This document shows, piece after piece, positions 53,591-63,526 of a stretch of DNA of 64,000 nt. The position numbers and the translations under genes are program-made. The stretch spans positions 124,001 through 188,000 of the forward strand of contig NZ_JADZLT010000042.1 in NCBI RefSeq assembly GCF_015904235.1, given 5' to 3'. Below the pieces are notes generated by a model. The model saw nothing but the letters and a program-made list of their open reading frames with translations, made no database searches and was not told where the DNA came from. Each line of letters opens with the position of its first letter. Positions within the stretch are counted from its first letter, which is position 1. Origin of the DNA: Methylobrevis albus. Its GTDB lineage: Bacteria > Pseudomonadota > Alphaproteobacteria > Rhizobiales > Pleomorphomonadaceae.

Positions 53591-54493
53591 TCAATCCCCC
53601 TTGAGCCTGACTTCCGTCGTGCCCAGCGCATCGGCGAGGCGCGTCTTCGCCGAGCCGGGCCTGAGCGGCTGCTGCTGGCTCTCGTGCGGCGCCCAGCCCG
53701 ACAGCGACACCAGCGTGATCGTCGCCGGCACGCGCCCGTCGTCGTCCGCATAGCGCTCGGCGTAGATCTCGGCGGCGCGGGCGATCAGCCTGGCGCCGGT
53801 CAGGCCGCGCTTGCGCTCGGCGAGGATGTTGCCGGCGCCCATCGCCTTCAGGTCGCGCATCAGATGGAACGGCGTCGCGTAGCGCAGCGTCAGCCGGTCC
53901 TGGTCGGCGACGGGGAGGGCGAAGCCCGCCCGCTGCATCAGGCCGCCGAGATCGCGCACCTCCGCCATCGGCGCAACGCGCGGGCTCACCCCGCCGTAGA
54001 GCTCCACCTCGGCCAGGGTGATCGCCTCGCGCAGTTCCGTCAGGCTGTCGCCGCCGACGAGGGTCGCGAGCAGCAACCCGTCCGGCCGCAGCGCGCGGCG
54101 CAGCTGCATGAGCGTGCCGGGCAAGTCGTCGACCCAGTGCAGCGTCAGCCCGGAAACGATCAGGTCGAGGCTGCCGGGCGCAAAGGGCAGGGCGGCGTCG
54201 TCGAGCACCAGGTCGGCGGGATGACGGCCCGCGGGACCGGCGGCGAAGAGATCGGCGCGCCAGACGACATCGGCGCGGCCGGAGCGGCCGACGGCGGCGG
54301 CGAGGGCGTCGGTCGGCCCGCCGATCACCGCGGCATCGGCAAAGCTGCGCGACACGGCGGCGAGGCGGTCGGCGAGATCGTCGGCGACGAGATCGACCAG
54401 GAACGCCGCGCCGGGATCGGCCCGGGCGATCACCGCCCGGCGCCGGGCGGCGAGGGCGGCGCGGTCGAAGAGGCGCGGTACGGCGTCGGTCAT
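53591..54493 (-). CDS. SAM-dependent methyltransferase, NDUFAF5/BioC-like
   Basis: The protein has 300 residues. A class I methyltransferase domain follows an N-terminal helical stretch (FDRAALAARRRAVIARADPG). Motifs: ADLVLDDAALPFAPGSLDLI, VSGLTLHWVDDLPGTLMQLR, RALRPDGLLLATLVGGDSLT and TPFHLMRDLKAMGAGNILAE. This is the alphaproteobacterial homologue group of the human complex I assembly factor NDUFAF5, which hydroxylates or methylates a complex I arginine. The catalytic reaction in bacteria is unclear. It is divergent from comF, a conserved neighbourhood in Hyphomicrobiales. Confidence 0.86.
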   Translation of the reverse strand: MTDAVPRLFDRAALAARRRAVIARADPGAAFLVDLVADDLADRLAAVSRSFADAAVIGGPTDALAAAVGRSGRADVVWRADLFAAGPAGRHPADLVLDDAALPFAPGSLDLIVSGLTLHWVDDLPGTLMQLRRALRPDGLLLATLVGGDSLTELREAITLAEVELYGGVSPRVAPMAEVRDLGGLMQRAGFALPVADQDRLTLRYATPFHLMRDLKAMGAGNILAERKRGLTGARLIARAAEIYAERYADDDGRVPATITLVSLSGWAPHESQQQPLRPGSAKTRLADALGTTEVRLKGD

Positions 54494-54631
54494 CTGCTTC
54501 GCATGTCCCGTTGATGGGGCGTTATATCGGCCGGGGGGCGGGCGGCGTCAAACGCCCGGTGCCGGCCGAGCCGCTGGCGGCGGCGCGTCAGGCGCTGCTA
54601 TCCTCGGGGCGTCTCGGAACGGGGGCCGGGG

Positions 54632-55483
54632 ATGTCGGGGGCGGAGCGCTGGCACATCGAGGGCGGGACGCCGGACCTCGCCGAGCTCGAAGAGCCCGGC
54701 GACGCCGACGCCGGCCCGCGGATGCGGGGGGCCACCGCGCTCGCGTGGATTGCAGCGCGCGCCGGCGCCGGCCTCGGCCGGTTCACCAGGCTGGCGCTGC
54801 CGCCCGCCTGTCCGCTGTGCCGGACGCTGCTCGCCGATGACGCCGGGCTGTGCGCCGCCTGCTGGGGCGACCTCCGGCTGATCGAGCGGCCGTATTGCGA
54901 GCGGCTCGGCACGCCGTTTCCGTTCGATCTCGGTCCGGGGACACTGTCGGCGGCGGCGATCGCCGAGCCGCCGGTTTTCGCCAGAGCCCGCGCGGTCGCG
55001 GTGTTCGACGGCGCGGCGCGCGACCTGGTGCATGCCCTGAAATACCGCGACCGCATCGAACTCTCGCGCGTCATGGGCCGGATGATGGCGCGCGCCGGGC
55101 GGGAGTTGCTCGCCGAGGCCGATGTCATCGTGCCGGTGCCGCTGCACCGCCGGCGGCTGTGGTGGCGGCGGTTCAACCAGTCGGCGCTGCTCGCCGCGGC
55201 GGTGGCGCGCGGCGCCGGCATCGGGCTCGACCTCTCCGCGCTTTGCCGTGTCCGCGCGACGCGCCAGCAGGTCGGCCTCACCCGGCTCGCCCGGGCCGAC
55301 AACGTCGCCGGCGCCTTCAAGGTCGTGGCGCCCGAGCGGATCGCCGGCCGGCGGGTGGTGCTGGTCGACGACGTCTTGACCACGGGGGCGACGATCGCGG
55401 CGGCAACCCGGGCGCTGAAGCGCGGCGGGGCGCGCGAGGTCGACGTTCTCGTCTTCGCGCGGGTTGTCGCGGACGGAGGCTGA
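54632..55483 (+). CDS. ComF-family phosphoribosyltransferase-like protein
   Basis: The protein has 283 residues. An N-terminal zinc-ribbon (CPLC...CAAC, about 60-80) is followed by a type I PRTase fold with the PRPP motif VVLVDDVLTTGATI (about 246-259). FNQSALLAAAVA and RARATRQQVGLTRLAR are conserved ComF features. ComF helps DNA uptake in naturally competent bacteria, but the gene is widely kept without competence; function here is unknown. Start ATG at 54632 follows GGGGGCCGGGG. A 30-residue leader precedes the ribbon. Confidence 0.88.
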   Translation: MSGAERWHIEGGTPDLAELEEPGDADAGPRMRGATALAWIAARAGAGLGRFTRLALPPACPLCRTLLADDAGLCAACWGDLRLIERPYCERLGTPFPFDLGPGTLSAAAIAEPPVFARARAVAVFDGAARDLVHALKYRDRIELSRVMGRMMARAGRELLAEADVIVPVPLHRRRLWWRRFNQSALLAAAVARGAGIGLDLSALCRVRATRQQVGLTRLARADNVAGAFKVVAPERIAGRRVVLVDDVLTTGATIAAATRALKRGGAREVDVLVFARVVADGG

Positions 55484-55554
55484 CGCTTATATCAGCAGGA
55501 CGAGATTGCAGGCGGCGCCGGGCCGCCGTCGCCCTTTCCGAGGACACCGAACGC

Positions 55555-55809
55555 ATGGCGGACGTCGTGATCTACACACGGGATCTCTGCAGCTATTGCG
55601 CGGCGGCGAAGGCGCTGCTGACGCGCAAGGGCGTCGCCTTCACCGAGCACAACGCCTCGGTGACGCCGGCGGCGCGCGCCGAGATGATGCAGCGCTCGGG
55701 CGGCACCACCTTCCCGCAGATCTTCATCGGCGACACGCATGTGGGCGGCTGCGACGATCTCCACGCGCTGGAGCGCGCCGGCAAGCTCGACGCGCTGCTC
55801 GCGGCCTGA
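55555..55809 (+). CDS. grxC: Glutaredoxin 3
   Basis: The protein has 84 residues. The active site is TRDLCSYC (CxxC with Ser instead of the usual Pro, Cys12/Cys15), followed by the TFPQIFIGDTHVGGCDDLHA glutathione-binding segment. It reduces disulfides with glutathione in the cytoplasm. Genes comF-grxC-nitrilase-DUF1178 are in a row, all on the same strand. Confidence 0.94.
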   Translation: MADVVIYTRDLCSYCAAAKALLTRKGVAFTEHNASVTPAARAEMMQRSGGTTFPQIFIGDTHVGGCDDLHALERAGKLDALLAA

Positions 55810-55916
55810 GACACTCGGCACCCGTGATGCCCGGACGCCGGTGAGCCGGCGATCCGTCCGGCCCCGGCCCTGCGCCGCTCGACCTTGCGCCTGCGCCTTG
55901 CTTGAAAGAGACCCAG

Positions 55917-56771
55917 ATGACGACCTTCCGCATCGCCTGCGTCCAGCTCTGCACCGGCCGTTCGCCGCTCGACAATCTCGTCGTCACCGAAGCGCTCGTC
56001 CGCGAGGCGGCCGCGGCGGGCGCCGCCTATGTGCAGACGCCGGAGATGACCAACATCCTCGAGCGCAGCCGCCAGGCGCTGTTCGAGAAGATCGCCACCG
56101 AGGCCGAGGATCCGACGCTGCAGCGCATGCAGGCGGTGGCGGCCGAACTCGGCATCACCATCCACCTCGGCTCGATCGCCGTGCGGGTCGGACCGGGCAA
56201 GGTGGCGAACCGCGGCTTCGTGATCGGTCCCGACGGGACGGTCCGCTCGCGCTACGACAAGATCCACATGTTCGACGTCGATCTCGCCGGCGGCGAGAGC
56301 TGGCGCGAATCGGCGACCTACCAGCCGGGCGGGGAAGCCGTGACCGTCGAGATCGGCCCGTTCACCGCCGGCCTCGCCATCTGCTACGACATCCGCTTCC
56401 CCTATCTGTTCCGGGCGCAGGCGAAGGCCGGCGCCGGCCTGATCACCGCGCCGGCGGCGTTCACCGCCCAGACCGGCCGCGCGCACTGGCACATCCTGCA
56501 GCGGGCGCGGGCGATCGAGAACGGCGCCTACCTCGCCTCGGCCGCCCAGGGCGGCAAGCACGAGGACGGGCGCGAGACCTACGGCCACAGCCTGATCGTC
56601 GACCCCTGGGGCACGGTGATCGCCGAGGCCGACCACGACCAGCCCGGCGTCATCGTCGCCGACCTCGACCCGGAGATGGTGAAGGCGGTGCGCGGGCGGG
56701 TGCCCTCGCTCGCCAACGAGCGGCCGTTCACCATGGCGGCGGCCGTGCCCGAGGCGGCGGGGGCGACATGA
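55917..56771 (+). CDS. Carbon-nitrogen hydrolase (Nit1/2-like, omega-amidase family)
   Basis: The protein has 284 residues. Catalytic triad of the nitrilase superfamily: Glu in TPEMTN (about 43), Lys in SRYDKIHMFDVDL (about 117) and Cys in GLAICYDIRFPYLF (about 158). Close to Nit2/deaminated-glutathione amidase sequences. Such enzymes hydrolyse deaminated glutathione or omega-amides. The ATG at 55917 is preceded by AAAGAG. Its stop overlaps the DUF1178 start by 4 nt. Confidence 0.92.
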   Translation: MTTFRIACVQLCTGRSPLDNLVVTEALVREAAAAGAAYVQTPEMTNILERSRQALFEKIATEAEDPTLQRMQAVAAELGITIHLGSIAVRVGPGKVANRGFVIGPDGTVRSRYDKIHMFDVDLAGGESWRESATYQPGGEAVTVEIGPFTAGLAICYDIRFPYLFRAQAKAGAGLITAPAAFTAQTGRAHWHILQRARAIENGAYLASAAQGGKHEDGRETYGHSLIVDPWGTVIAEADHDQPGVIVADLDPEMVKAVRGRVPSLANERPFTMAAAVPEAAGAT

Positions 56772-57241
56772 TCCGCTATGCGCTCGCCTGCGCCGAGGGG
56801 CACGGCTTCGACGGCTGGTTCCGCTCCTCGGACGATTTCGACCGCCAGCGCGCGCGCGGCCTCCTGAGCTGCGCCCACTGCGGCTCGCCGAAGGTGGAGA
56901 AGGCGCTGATGGCGCCGTCGGTGCGCGTCTACGACGACGACCGCCCGGCAACGATGCCGGTGCCGATGCCCGTGGCGGGGCCGGCGGTGCCGGCGCCCGT
57001 GGCGATGCCCGATCCACGCCAGGCGGAGCTGATCGCGGCGATGCGCGAGCTGAAGCAGAAGCTGATTGCGGAAGCGGAAAACGTCGGCGGCAATTTTCCG
57101 GAAGAAGCCCGCAAGATCCATTACGGCGAGGCGCCCGAGCGCGGCATCTACGGCGCGGCGAGTGCCGACGAGGCGAAGGCGCTGATCGAGGAGGGCATCG
57201 GCATCCTGCCGCTGCCGGTACTGCCGGACGAGCGGAATTGA
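56768..57241 (+). CDS. DUF1178 family protein
   Basis: The protein has 157 residues. It begins MIRYALACAEGHGFDGWFRS, with Cys8 and a CAHCGS pair (about 38-41) that may bind zinc, followed by a Pro/Val/Met-rich linker (MPVPMPVAGPAVPAPV) and a helical C-terminal domain with EARKIHYGEAPERGIYG, the diagnostic segment of DUF1178. The function is unknown; the gene is coupled to the nitrilase gene here and in relatives. Confidence 0.93.
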   Translation: MIRYALACAEGHGFDGWFRSSDDFDRQRARGLLSCAHCGSPKVEKALMAPSVRVYDDDRPATMPVPMPVAGPAVPAPVAMPDPRQAELIAAMRELKQKLIAEAENVGGNFPEEARKIHYGEAPERGIYGAASADEAKALIEEGIGILPLPVLPDERN

Positions 57242-57259
57242 ACCTCGCTGGCGGTGTGG

Positions 57260-57438
57260 CGTGTGGCCTCCCCCTCCCTGTCCCTCCCCCGCTTCGCAGG
57301 AGAGGGGACGCAGGAGGCTAAGTCGTCCGCGCTATTGGCGCTTCGGCTCGGCGCAGTCGCCGTTTAGCGAAAGTCCCCTCGCCCATCGTCCCCTCTCCTG
57401 CGAAGCGGGGGAGGGACAGGGAGGGGGGAGGCCACACG
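57260..57438. repeat. Palindromic element C (same family as A and B, inverted)
   Basis: Arms 57260-57309 and 57388-57438 are reverse complements over about 50 nt and match the arms of element A. The 78-nt core (57310-57387) is homologous to those of A and B but in the opposite orientation. It lies between the convergent DUF1178 and ubiG genes. Confidence 0.9.
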
Positions 57439-57458
57439 GCACCCCCCCACCCCAGCCC

Positions 57459-58208
57459 TCACCGCGGCTTCGCCGCCAGCACCATGTAGTTGACGTCGGT
57501 GTCCTCCGCCTCGCGCCAGCGGTCGCGGAACGGGTCGAAGGTGACGCCGCGGCGGCCGAGCGGGGTGAGGCCGGCGGACTGCAGCGGTCCCTCGATTTCC
57601 TCGGGGCGGACGAGGCGGTCGTAGGAATGGGTGCCCTTCGGCAGCCAGCCGAGCACGTATTCGGCGCCGACGATGGCGAGCGCGAAGGCCTTCGCCGTGC
57701 GGTTGATGGTGGCGACGACCATCAGGCCGCCGGGCTTCACCATCGAGGCCGAGACCTCGAGGAAGGCCGGCACGTCGGCGACGTGCTCGACCACTTCCAT
57801 CGCGAGCACGACGTCGAAGGCGGCGCCCTCGGCGGCGAGCGCCTCGGCGGTGACGGCGCGGTAGTCGATGGAAAGCTCCGACTGGGCGGCGTGCAGCCGC
57901 GCCACCTCGATGTTGACCTCGGACGGATCGATGCCCGTGACCGTGGCGCCGAGCCGGGCGAGCGGCTCGGCAAGCAGGCCGCCGCCGCAGCCGATGTCGA
58001 TCACCGAGAGGCCCTCGAGGCTGCGCAGCCCGGCGGCGTCGCGGCCGAACCAGCCCGAGAGCTCGCGCTTCAGATAGGCGAGGCGGACGGGATTGAACTT
58101 GTGCAGCGGCTTGAACTTGCCGGCCGGGTTCCACCATTCCGACGCCATGCGCGAGAAGCGCGCGACCTCGGCGTCGTCGACGGTGCTGCGCGCGGCGGTC
58201 TCCTGCAT
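57459..58208 (-). CDS. ubiG: Ubiquinone biosynthesis O-methyltransferase UbiG
   Basis: The protein has 249 residues. UbiG hallmarks: [20 protein letters not shown] and [13 protein letters not shown] (about 17-50), SAM motif [43 protein letters not shown] and FVATINRT-type [20 protein letters not shown]. It performs both O-methylations of ubiquinone synthesis. GAGGAGACAGCG precedes the ATG. It is divergent from lysC as in many Hyphomicrobiales. Confidence 0.96.
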   Translation of the reverse strand: MQETAARSTVDDAEVARFSRMASEWWNPAGKFKPLHKFNPVRLAYLKRELSGWFGRDAAGLRSLEGLSVIDIGCGGGLLAEPLARLGATVTGIDPSEVNIEVARLHAAQSELSIDYRAVTAEALAAEGAAFDVVLAMEVVEHVADVPAFLEVSASMVKPGGLMVVATINRTAKAFALAIVGAEYVLGWLPKGTHSYDRLVRPEEIEGPLQSAGLTPLGRRGVTFDPFRDRWREAEDTDVNYMVLAAKPR

Positions 58209-58484
58209 CGCTGTCTCCTCGTCGCCCGGCCGCCGGCGGCGGCGCGTCGGGCCATGCGGCCGATCGTGGACGTGTCTCCGCTAGGTCGGCCCCAGTCACC
58301 CCGAAGTCAAGCGCCGAAGTCCGGCCCTGCGGCATCCGCGGTGACGCGGCGTTGCGGCGCGGGCGGAGTTCCTGTATCGGAGGGCCGCGCGGCGACCCCA
58401 CCCGAACCCGAGCCGCCGCAGTGTTTTCCCCCAGCGCGGCCTTCGTGACAGGAAGCCAGCCGCCTACCAGTGACGCGAAGGTCA

Positions 58485-59738
58485 ATGGCCCGGCTCGTGA
58501 TGAAATTCGGCGGCACCTCGGTCGCCGACCTCGATCGTATCCGCAATGTCGCCGCCCATGTGAAACGCGAGGTCGACGCCGGGCACCAGGTGGCCGTCGT
58601 CGTCTCGGCCATGGCCGGCAAGACCAACGAACTCGTCGCGCTCTGCCGCGGCGCCGACGTGCTGCACGACGCGCGCGAGTACGACGCCATCGTCGCCTCC
58701 GGCGAACAGGTGACGTCGGGGCTGCTCGCGATCGTGCTGCAGAGCATCGGCATCGATGCGCGCTCGTGGCAGGGCTGGCAGATCGCCATCCGCACCGACG
58801 GCGCCCACGGCGCGGCGCGCATCGCCGAGATCGACGGCTCGAAGCTGATCGAGCGGCTGGAGATCGGCCAGGTCGCGGTGGTCGCCGGCTTCCAGGGCAT
58901 CGCCCCCGACAACCGCATCTCCACCCTCGGCCGCGGCGGCTCCGACACCAGCGCCGTGGCGCTCGCCGCCGCCGTGAAGGCCGACCGCTGCGACATCTAC
59001 ACCGACGTCGACGGCGTCTACACCACCGACCCGCGCATCGTTCCGAAGGCCCGCCGCCTCGACAAGGTCTCCTTCGAGGAGATGCTGGAGATGGCGTCGC
59101 TCGGCTCCAAGGTGCTGCAGGTGCGCTCGGTGGAACTTGCGATGGTGCACGGTGTTCGGACGTTCGTTCGGTCGAGCTTCGAAGACCCGGCGGCCCCGCG
59201 TATCATGCCGAACGGGGACCCCTACGGAACGTTGATTTGCAACGAGGATGAGATCGTGGAGCAGCAGGTCGTCACCGGGATCGCCTACTCCAAGGACGAG
59301 GCGCAGATCTCGCTGCGGCGGGTGTCGGACAAGCCGGGCGTCGCCGCCGCGGTGTTCGGCCCGCTGGCCGAGGCCAACATCAACGTCGACATGATCGTCC
59401 AGAACATTTCCTCGGACGGCGCCTTCACCGACATCACCTTCACCGTGCCGATGGCGGACTACGAGAAGGCGGTGAAGGTGGTGGAAGCCGGCCGGCCGGG
59501 CTATGACTTCGAGGCGCTGGAAAGCGCGACCGACGTCTGCAAGGTCTCGGTGATCGGCATGGGCATGCGCAGCCACGCCGGCGTCGCCGCCCAGGCCTTC
59601 AAGGCGCTGGCCGAAAAGGGCATCAACATCCGCGCCATCACCACGTCCGAGATCAAGATCAGCGTGCTGATCGACGCGGCCTACACCGAACTCGCGGTCC
59701 GCACGCTGCATTCGGTCTACGAGCTCGACAAGAGCTGA
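58485..59738 (+). CDS. lysC: Aspartate kinase (aspartokinase)
   Basis: The protein has 417 residues. It begins MARLVMKFGGTSVADLDRIR, with the kinase KFGGTS motif, then VAGFQGIAPDNRISTLGRGG, SDTSAVALAAAVKADRCDIY and TDVDGVYTTDPRI. The C-terminal regulatory ACT pair includes KPGVAAAVFGPLAEANINVD and VIGMGMRSHAGVAAQAFKAL, indicating feedback control by lysine/threonine. It catalyses the first step of aspartate-family amino acid synthesis. GAAGG lies 4 nt before the ATG at 58485. Confidence 0.97.
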   Translation: MARLVMKFGGTSVADLDRIRNVAAHVKREVDAGHQVAVVVSAMAGKTNELVALCRGADVLHDAREYDAIVASGEQVTSGLLAIVLQSIGIDARSWQGWQIAIRTDGAHGAARIAEIDGSKLIERLEIGQVAVVAGFQGIAPDNRISTLGRGGSDTSAVALAAAVKADRCDIYTDVDGVYTTDPRIVPKARRLDKVSFEEMLEMASLGSKVLQVRSVELAMVHGVRTFVRSSFEDPAAPRIMPNGDPYGTLICNEDEIVEQQVVTGIAYSKDEAQISLRRVSDKPGVAAAVFGPLAEANINVDMIVQNISSDGAFTDITFTVPMADYEKAVKVVEAGRPGYDFEALESATDVCKVSVIGMGMRSHAGVAAQAFKALAEKGINIRAITTSEIKISVLIDAAYTELAVRTLHSVYELDKS

Positions 59739-60038
59739 AGCCGGCGCGGCGACGGCCCGGCCCCGGCTGCGATCGAAGGGTCGCGGTCGTCAGCGTCGAC
59801 AGAATCGCCTGCGAGTGCTTCGATGCGGACACGGGCATCGCACCGCGGCACGATGCGTGAATGAACGCGGGCATGGATGGTGCGTGCGTTGAAGGTGCGG
59901 CGTGATGGTGCGGACCCGGGCGTCCGGTGAGCCGCCGGAACGCGGCGCATCGGCGAAGGGCTGGGACCTTCAGGCTGGGTACGTTCGCGAAGCGGCCGCA
60001 AGGGCGCGGGGGCGGGCGTTTTTCGGGGAAGCGGGACG
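59739..60038. other. Intergenic region between lysC and ptsP
   Basis: I see no gene, clear promoter or terminator. The sequence contains runs of GATGCG/GGCATG-type near-repeats around 59820-59890 without obvious meaning. Confidence 0.45.
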
Positions 60039-62327
60039 ATGCGGGTACCGCCCGTGGCCGTCGGTCCGCGCGTCATGCTGCGCCGCCTTCGCGAGGTGAT
60101 GGCGGAGCCCATCGGCGCGCAGGACCGGCTCGACAAGATCGTGACGGTGATCGCGGCCAACATGGTGGCCGAGGTGTGCTCGGTCTATGTCCTGCGCGCC
60201 GACGAGGTGCTCGAACTCTACGCCACCGAGGGTCTCAACCGCGAGGCCGTGCACAAGGCGAGCCTCAAGGTCGGCACCGGCCTCGTCGGCCTGATCGCGC
60301 GCGACGGGGTTCCGCTCAACCTGCCCGACGCGCAGATGCATCCCGCCTTCGCCTACCTGCCGGAAACCGGCGAGGAGATCTATCACTCCTTCCTCGGCGT
60401 GCCGATCCTGCGCGGCGGCCGCACCCTCGGCGTGCTCGTGGTGCAGAACCGCGTGCGCAAGGGCTATTCCGAAGAGGAAGAGGAAGCGCTGCAGACGACG
60501 GCGATGGTGATCGCCGAGATGATCGCGTCGGGCGAGCTCGACAAGCTGTCGACCGCGCCGAACGGCCTCGACCGCGGCCGGCCGAGCCATTTCGACGGTG
60601 TCGGCCTCACCGACGGCGTCGGCCTCGGCTACGTGGTGCTGCACGAGCCGCGCGTCGTCGTCACCAACCTGATCGCCGAGGACACCGAGAAGGAACTGCT
60701 GCGGCTCGAGACCGCGATCGCCAGCCTGCGCCTGTCGGTCGACGACATGCTGGCGCGGCGCGACGTCTCGCACCACGGCGAGCACCGCGACGTGCTCGAG
60801 GCCTACCGGATGTTCGCGCACGATCGCGGCTGGGTGCGGCGGATGGAGGAGGCGGTGGTGCGCGCCGGCCTCACGGCGGAAGCCGCGGTGGAGCGGGTGC
60901 AGTCGGACACGCGCGCGCGGATGACGCGGCAGAACGATCCTTATCTCAAGGAACGCCTGCACGACTTCGACGACCTCACCTACCGGCTGCTGCGCGAACT
61001 CGCCGGCAAGAGCTCGAAGAGCAGCGAGAACCTGCCGCGCGACAGCATCATCGTGGCGCGCACCATGGGCGCGGCCGAACTGCTCGACTACGACCGCGAC
61101 AAGATCCGCGGCCTGGTGCTGGAGGAAGGCTCGCCGTCGAGCCACGTCGCCATCGTGGCGCGGGCGCTCAACATCGCCTCGGTCGCCGAGGTGCCGGGGG
61201 TGGTGTCGCTCGCGGAAGTCGGCGACGCCATCGTCGTCGACGGCGAACTCGGCAAGGTGCACCTTCGGCCGCCGCCGGACGTCGAGCATGCCTATGCCGA
61301 GAAGGTGCGCTTCCGGGCGCGGCGGCAGGAGCGCTACCGCGAACTGCGCGACCAGCCCTCGCGCAGCCGCGACGGCACCGAATTAACGCTGCTGATGAAC
61401 GCCGGCCTCGTCTTCGACATGCCGCATCTCGAGGAATCGGGCGCGGCCGGCATCGGCCTGTTCCGCACCGAACTGCAGTTCATGGTCGCCTCGACCTTCC
61501 CGCGCACGGGTGCGCAGCAGGCGCTCTATTCGAAGGTGCTCGACGCCGCCGGCGACCTGCCGGTGACGTTCCGCTCGCTCGACGTCGGCGGCGACAAGGT
61601 GCTGCCGTATCTCAGGGTGGCGCAGGAGGAGAACCCGGCGCTCGGCTGGCGCGCGATCCGGCTCGGCCTCGACCGGCCGGCGCTCCTGAAGGCGCAGGTC
61701 CGGGCGCTGCTGAAGGCGGCCGGCGGGCGCGAATTGCGCCTGATGTTCCCGATGGTGAGCGAGGTCGGCGAATTCCGTCACGCCCGGTCGATCGTCGAGC
61801 GCGAGATCGGCCACCTCGAACGCCACGGCCACAAGATTCCCGACAAGATCGCGCTCGGCGCGATGGTCGAGGTGCCGGCGCTGCTCTACCAGCTCGACGA
61901 GCTGTTCGGCATCGTCGACTTCGTCTCGGTCGGCTCGAACGACCTGTTCCAGTTCATGTTCGCCGCCGACCGCGGCAACGCCGTGGTGTCGGCCCGCTTC
62001 GATCCGCTGTCGGTGCCGTTCCTGCGCGCGCTCAGGCAGATCGTCGACCGTGGCCGGGCGGCGGGCAAGCCGGTGACGCTGTGCGGCGAGCTCGCCGGGC
62101 AGCCGATCGGCGCGCTGGCGCTCGCCGGCATCGGCTTCCGCTCGATCTCGATGGCACCGGCCTCGGTCGGGCCGGTGAAGGCGATGCTGCACGCGCTCGA
62201 TCTCGGCGAACTCGGGCCGTTCCTCGCCGGGCTTCTCGACGCACCGGACAGCGATCGGCGCGGGCGCAGCCTGCGATCGCTCTTGACGGAGTTCGCCGAG
62301 ACGCGGGATATCCCCCTCGCGCGCTGA
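60039..62327 (+). CDS. ptsP: Nitrogen-PTS phosphoenolpyruvate-protein phosphotransferase EI-Ntr
   Basis: The protein has 762 residues. An N-terminal GAF domain (about 20-165; [20 protein letters not shown]) precedes the enzyme I module. The phosphorylated histidine is His369 in [16 protein letters not shown]; the PEP-binding part has [31 protein letters not shown] and [18 protein letters not shown]-Ntr starts a phosphorelay (NPr, EIIA-Ntr) that senses nitrogen status through the GAF domain (glutamine). An ATG at 60075 is a possible later start. lysC-ptsP-prfA-prmC is a conserved order. Confidence 0.96.
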   Translation: MRVPPVAVGPRVMLRRLREVMAEPIGAQDRLDKIVTVIAANMVAEVCSVYVLRADEVLELYATEGLNREAVHKASLKVGTGLVGLIARDGVPLNLPDAQMHPAFAYLPETGEEIYHSFLGVPILRGGRTLGVLVVQNRVRKGYSEEEEEALQTTAMVIAEMIASGELDKLSTAPNGLDRGRPSHFDGVGLTDGVGLGYVVLHEPRVVVTNLIAEDTEKELLRLETAIASLRLSVDDMLARRDVSHHGEHRDVLEAYRMFAHDRGWVRRMEEAVVRAGLTAEAAVERVQSDTRARMTRQNDPYLKERLHDFDDLTYRLLRELAGKSSKSSENLPRDSIIVARTMGAAELLDYDRDKIRGLVLEEGSPSSHVAIVARALNIASVAEVPGVVSLAEVGDAIVVDGELGKVHLRPPPDVEHAYAEKVRFRARRQERYRELRDQPSRSRDGTELTLLMNAGLVFDMPHLEESGAAGIGLFRTELQFMVASTFPRTGAQQALYSKVLDAAGDLPVTFRSLDVGGDKVLPYLRVAQEENPALGWRAIRLGLDRPALLKAQVRALLKAAGGRELRLMFPMVSEVGEFRHARSIVEREIGHLERHGHKIPDKIALGAMVEVPALLYQLDELFGIVDFVSVGSNDLFQFMFAADRGNAVVSARFDPLSVPFLRALRQIVDRGRAAGKPVTLCGELAGQPIGALALAGIGFRSISMAPASVGPVKAMLHALDLGELGPFLAGLLDAPDSDRRGRSLRSLLTEFAETRDIPLAR

Positions 62328-62449
62328 CGCGTGCGCCCCTCGTCCCGTTGATCGCCGCGTGTCGCGGCGCCCGTTCGGTGCCGGCGGTGCTTGACGTTGC
62401 CAGTTCAGGCCCGATCTCCCTCGCTCCTTCAAAGCTCGCAGACGACATC

Positions 62450-63526
62450 ATGGACGCCCTGAAATCCAAGCTCGACGGCCTGATCGACCGCTTCGCGATC
62501 ATCGAGGCGCAACTTGCGGCCGGCATGGACGCCGAAACCTATGTGCGGCTGTCGCGCGACTATGCCGAGCTCGGGCCGGTGGTGAAGAAGGCGCGCGCGC
62601 TGCGCGCGGCCGAAGCCGAGCGGGCCGACATCGAACGGCTCATCGCCGACTACGCCGACGAGCCGGAGATGCTGGCGCTGGCGCTGACCGAGCGCGACGT
62701 CGTCGATCTGACGATCGAGCGGCTGGAGCAGGAGGTGCGGCTCGCGCTGCTGCCGCGCGACCGGGCCGACGATCTCGGCGTCATCCTCGAGGTCCGCGCC
62801 GGCACCGGCGGCGACGAGGCGGCGCTGTTCGCCGGCGATCTCTTCCGCATGTACCAGCGCTATGCCGAGGGTCGCGGCTGGAAGCTCGAGGTGATCTCGA
62901 CCAGCGAGGGCGAGGTCGGTGGCTACAAGGAAATCATCGCCTCGGTCGCCGGCAAGGGCGTGTTCGCGCGGCTGAAGTTCGAATCCGGCGTGCACCGGGT
63001 GCAGCGGGTGCCCGAGACCGAGTCGGGCGGGCGCATCCACACTTCGGCGGCGACCGTTGCCGTGCTGCCCGAGCCGGAAGACGTCGATATCGTCATCAAC
63101 GACGGCGATCTCCGCGTCGACACCTACCGGGCGTCGGGCTCCGGCGGCCAGCACGTCAACACCACCGATTCGGCGATCCGCATCACGCATCTGCCGACCG
63201 GCATCGCGGTGGCGGTGCAGGACGAACGCTCGCAGCACAAGAACCGCGCCAAGGCGATGCAGATGCTGAAGGCACGCATCTTCGACGAGAGCCGCCAGCG
63301 CCTCGATGCCGAGCGCTCCGAAGCGCGGCGCGGTCTCGTCGGCTCCGGCGACCGCTCCGAGCGCATCCGCACCTATAATTTCCCGCAAGGGCGCGTCACC
63401 GACCACCGGATCAACCTGACGCTCTACAAGCTGCCCCAGATCCTCTCCGGCGAAGCGCTCGACGAGGTGGTCGATGCGCTGCTGCAGGAGCGCCAGGCCG
63501 TGCTGCTGGCCGAGGCCGCCGCGTGA
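62450..63526 (+). CDS. prfA: Peptide chain release factor 1
   Basis: The protein has 358 residues. The catalytic GGQ is in [14 protein letters not shown] (about 228-241) and the stop-codon recognition region is [20 protein letters not shown] (about 182-201), with the P-x-T tripeptide reading PET rather than PAT. Start [15 protein letters not shown] at 62450. It terminates translation at UAA/UAG. prmC, which methylates the GGQ glutamine, starts at its stop codon (GTGA overlap). Confidence 0.97.
   Translation: MDALKSKLDGLIDRFAIIEAQLAAGMDAETYVRLSRDYAELGPVVKKARALRAAEAERADIERLIADYADEPEMLALALTERDVVDLTIERLEQEVRLALLPRDRADDLGVILEVRAGTGGDEAALFAGDLFRMYQRYAEGRGWKLEVISTSEGEVGGYKEIIASVAGKGVFARLKFESGVHRVQRVPETESGGRIHTSAATVAVLPEPEDVDIVINDGDLRVDTYRASGSGGQHVNTTDSAIRITHLPTGIAVAVQDERSQHKNRAKAMQMLKARIFDESRQRLDAERSEARRGLVGSGDRSERIRTYNFPQGRVTDHRINLTLYKLPQILSGEALDEVVDALLQERQAVLLAEAAA

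Noticed and set aside
54632-55483. comF as evidence for natural competence
   Set aside because: comF is kept in many non-competent bacteria and no other competence genes are present here.
59927-63526. 1199-codon + frame appearing to fuse an Arg-rich protein to RF1
   Set aside because: The first 800 codons are an out-of-frame reading of ptsP with low-complexity Arg/Pro/Gly content; prfA has its own ATG at 62450.
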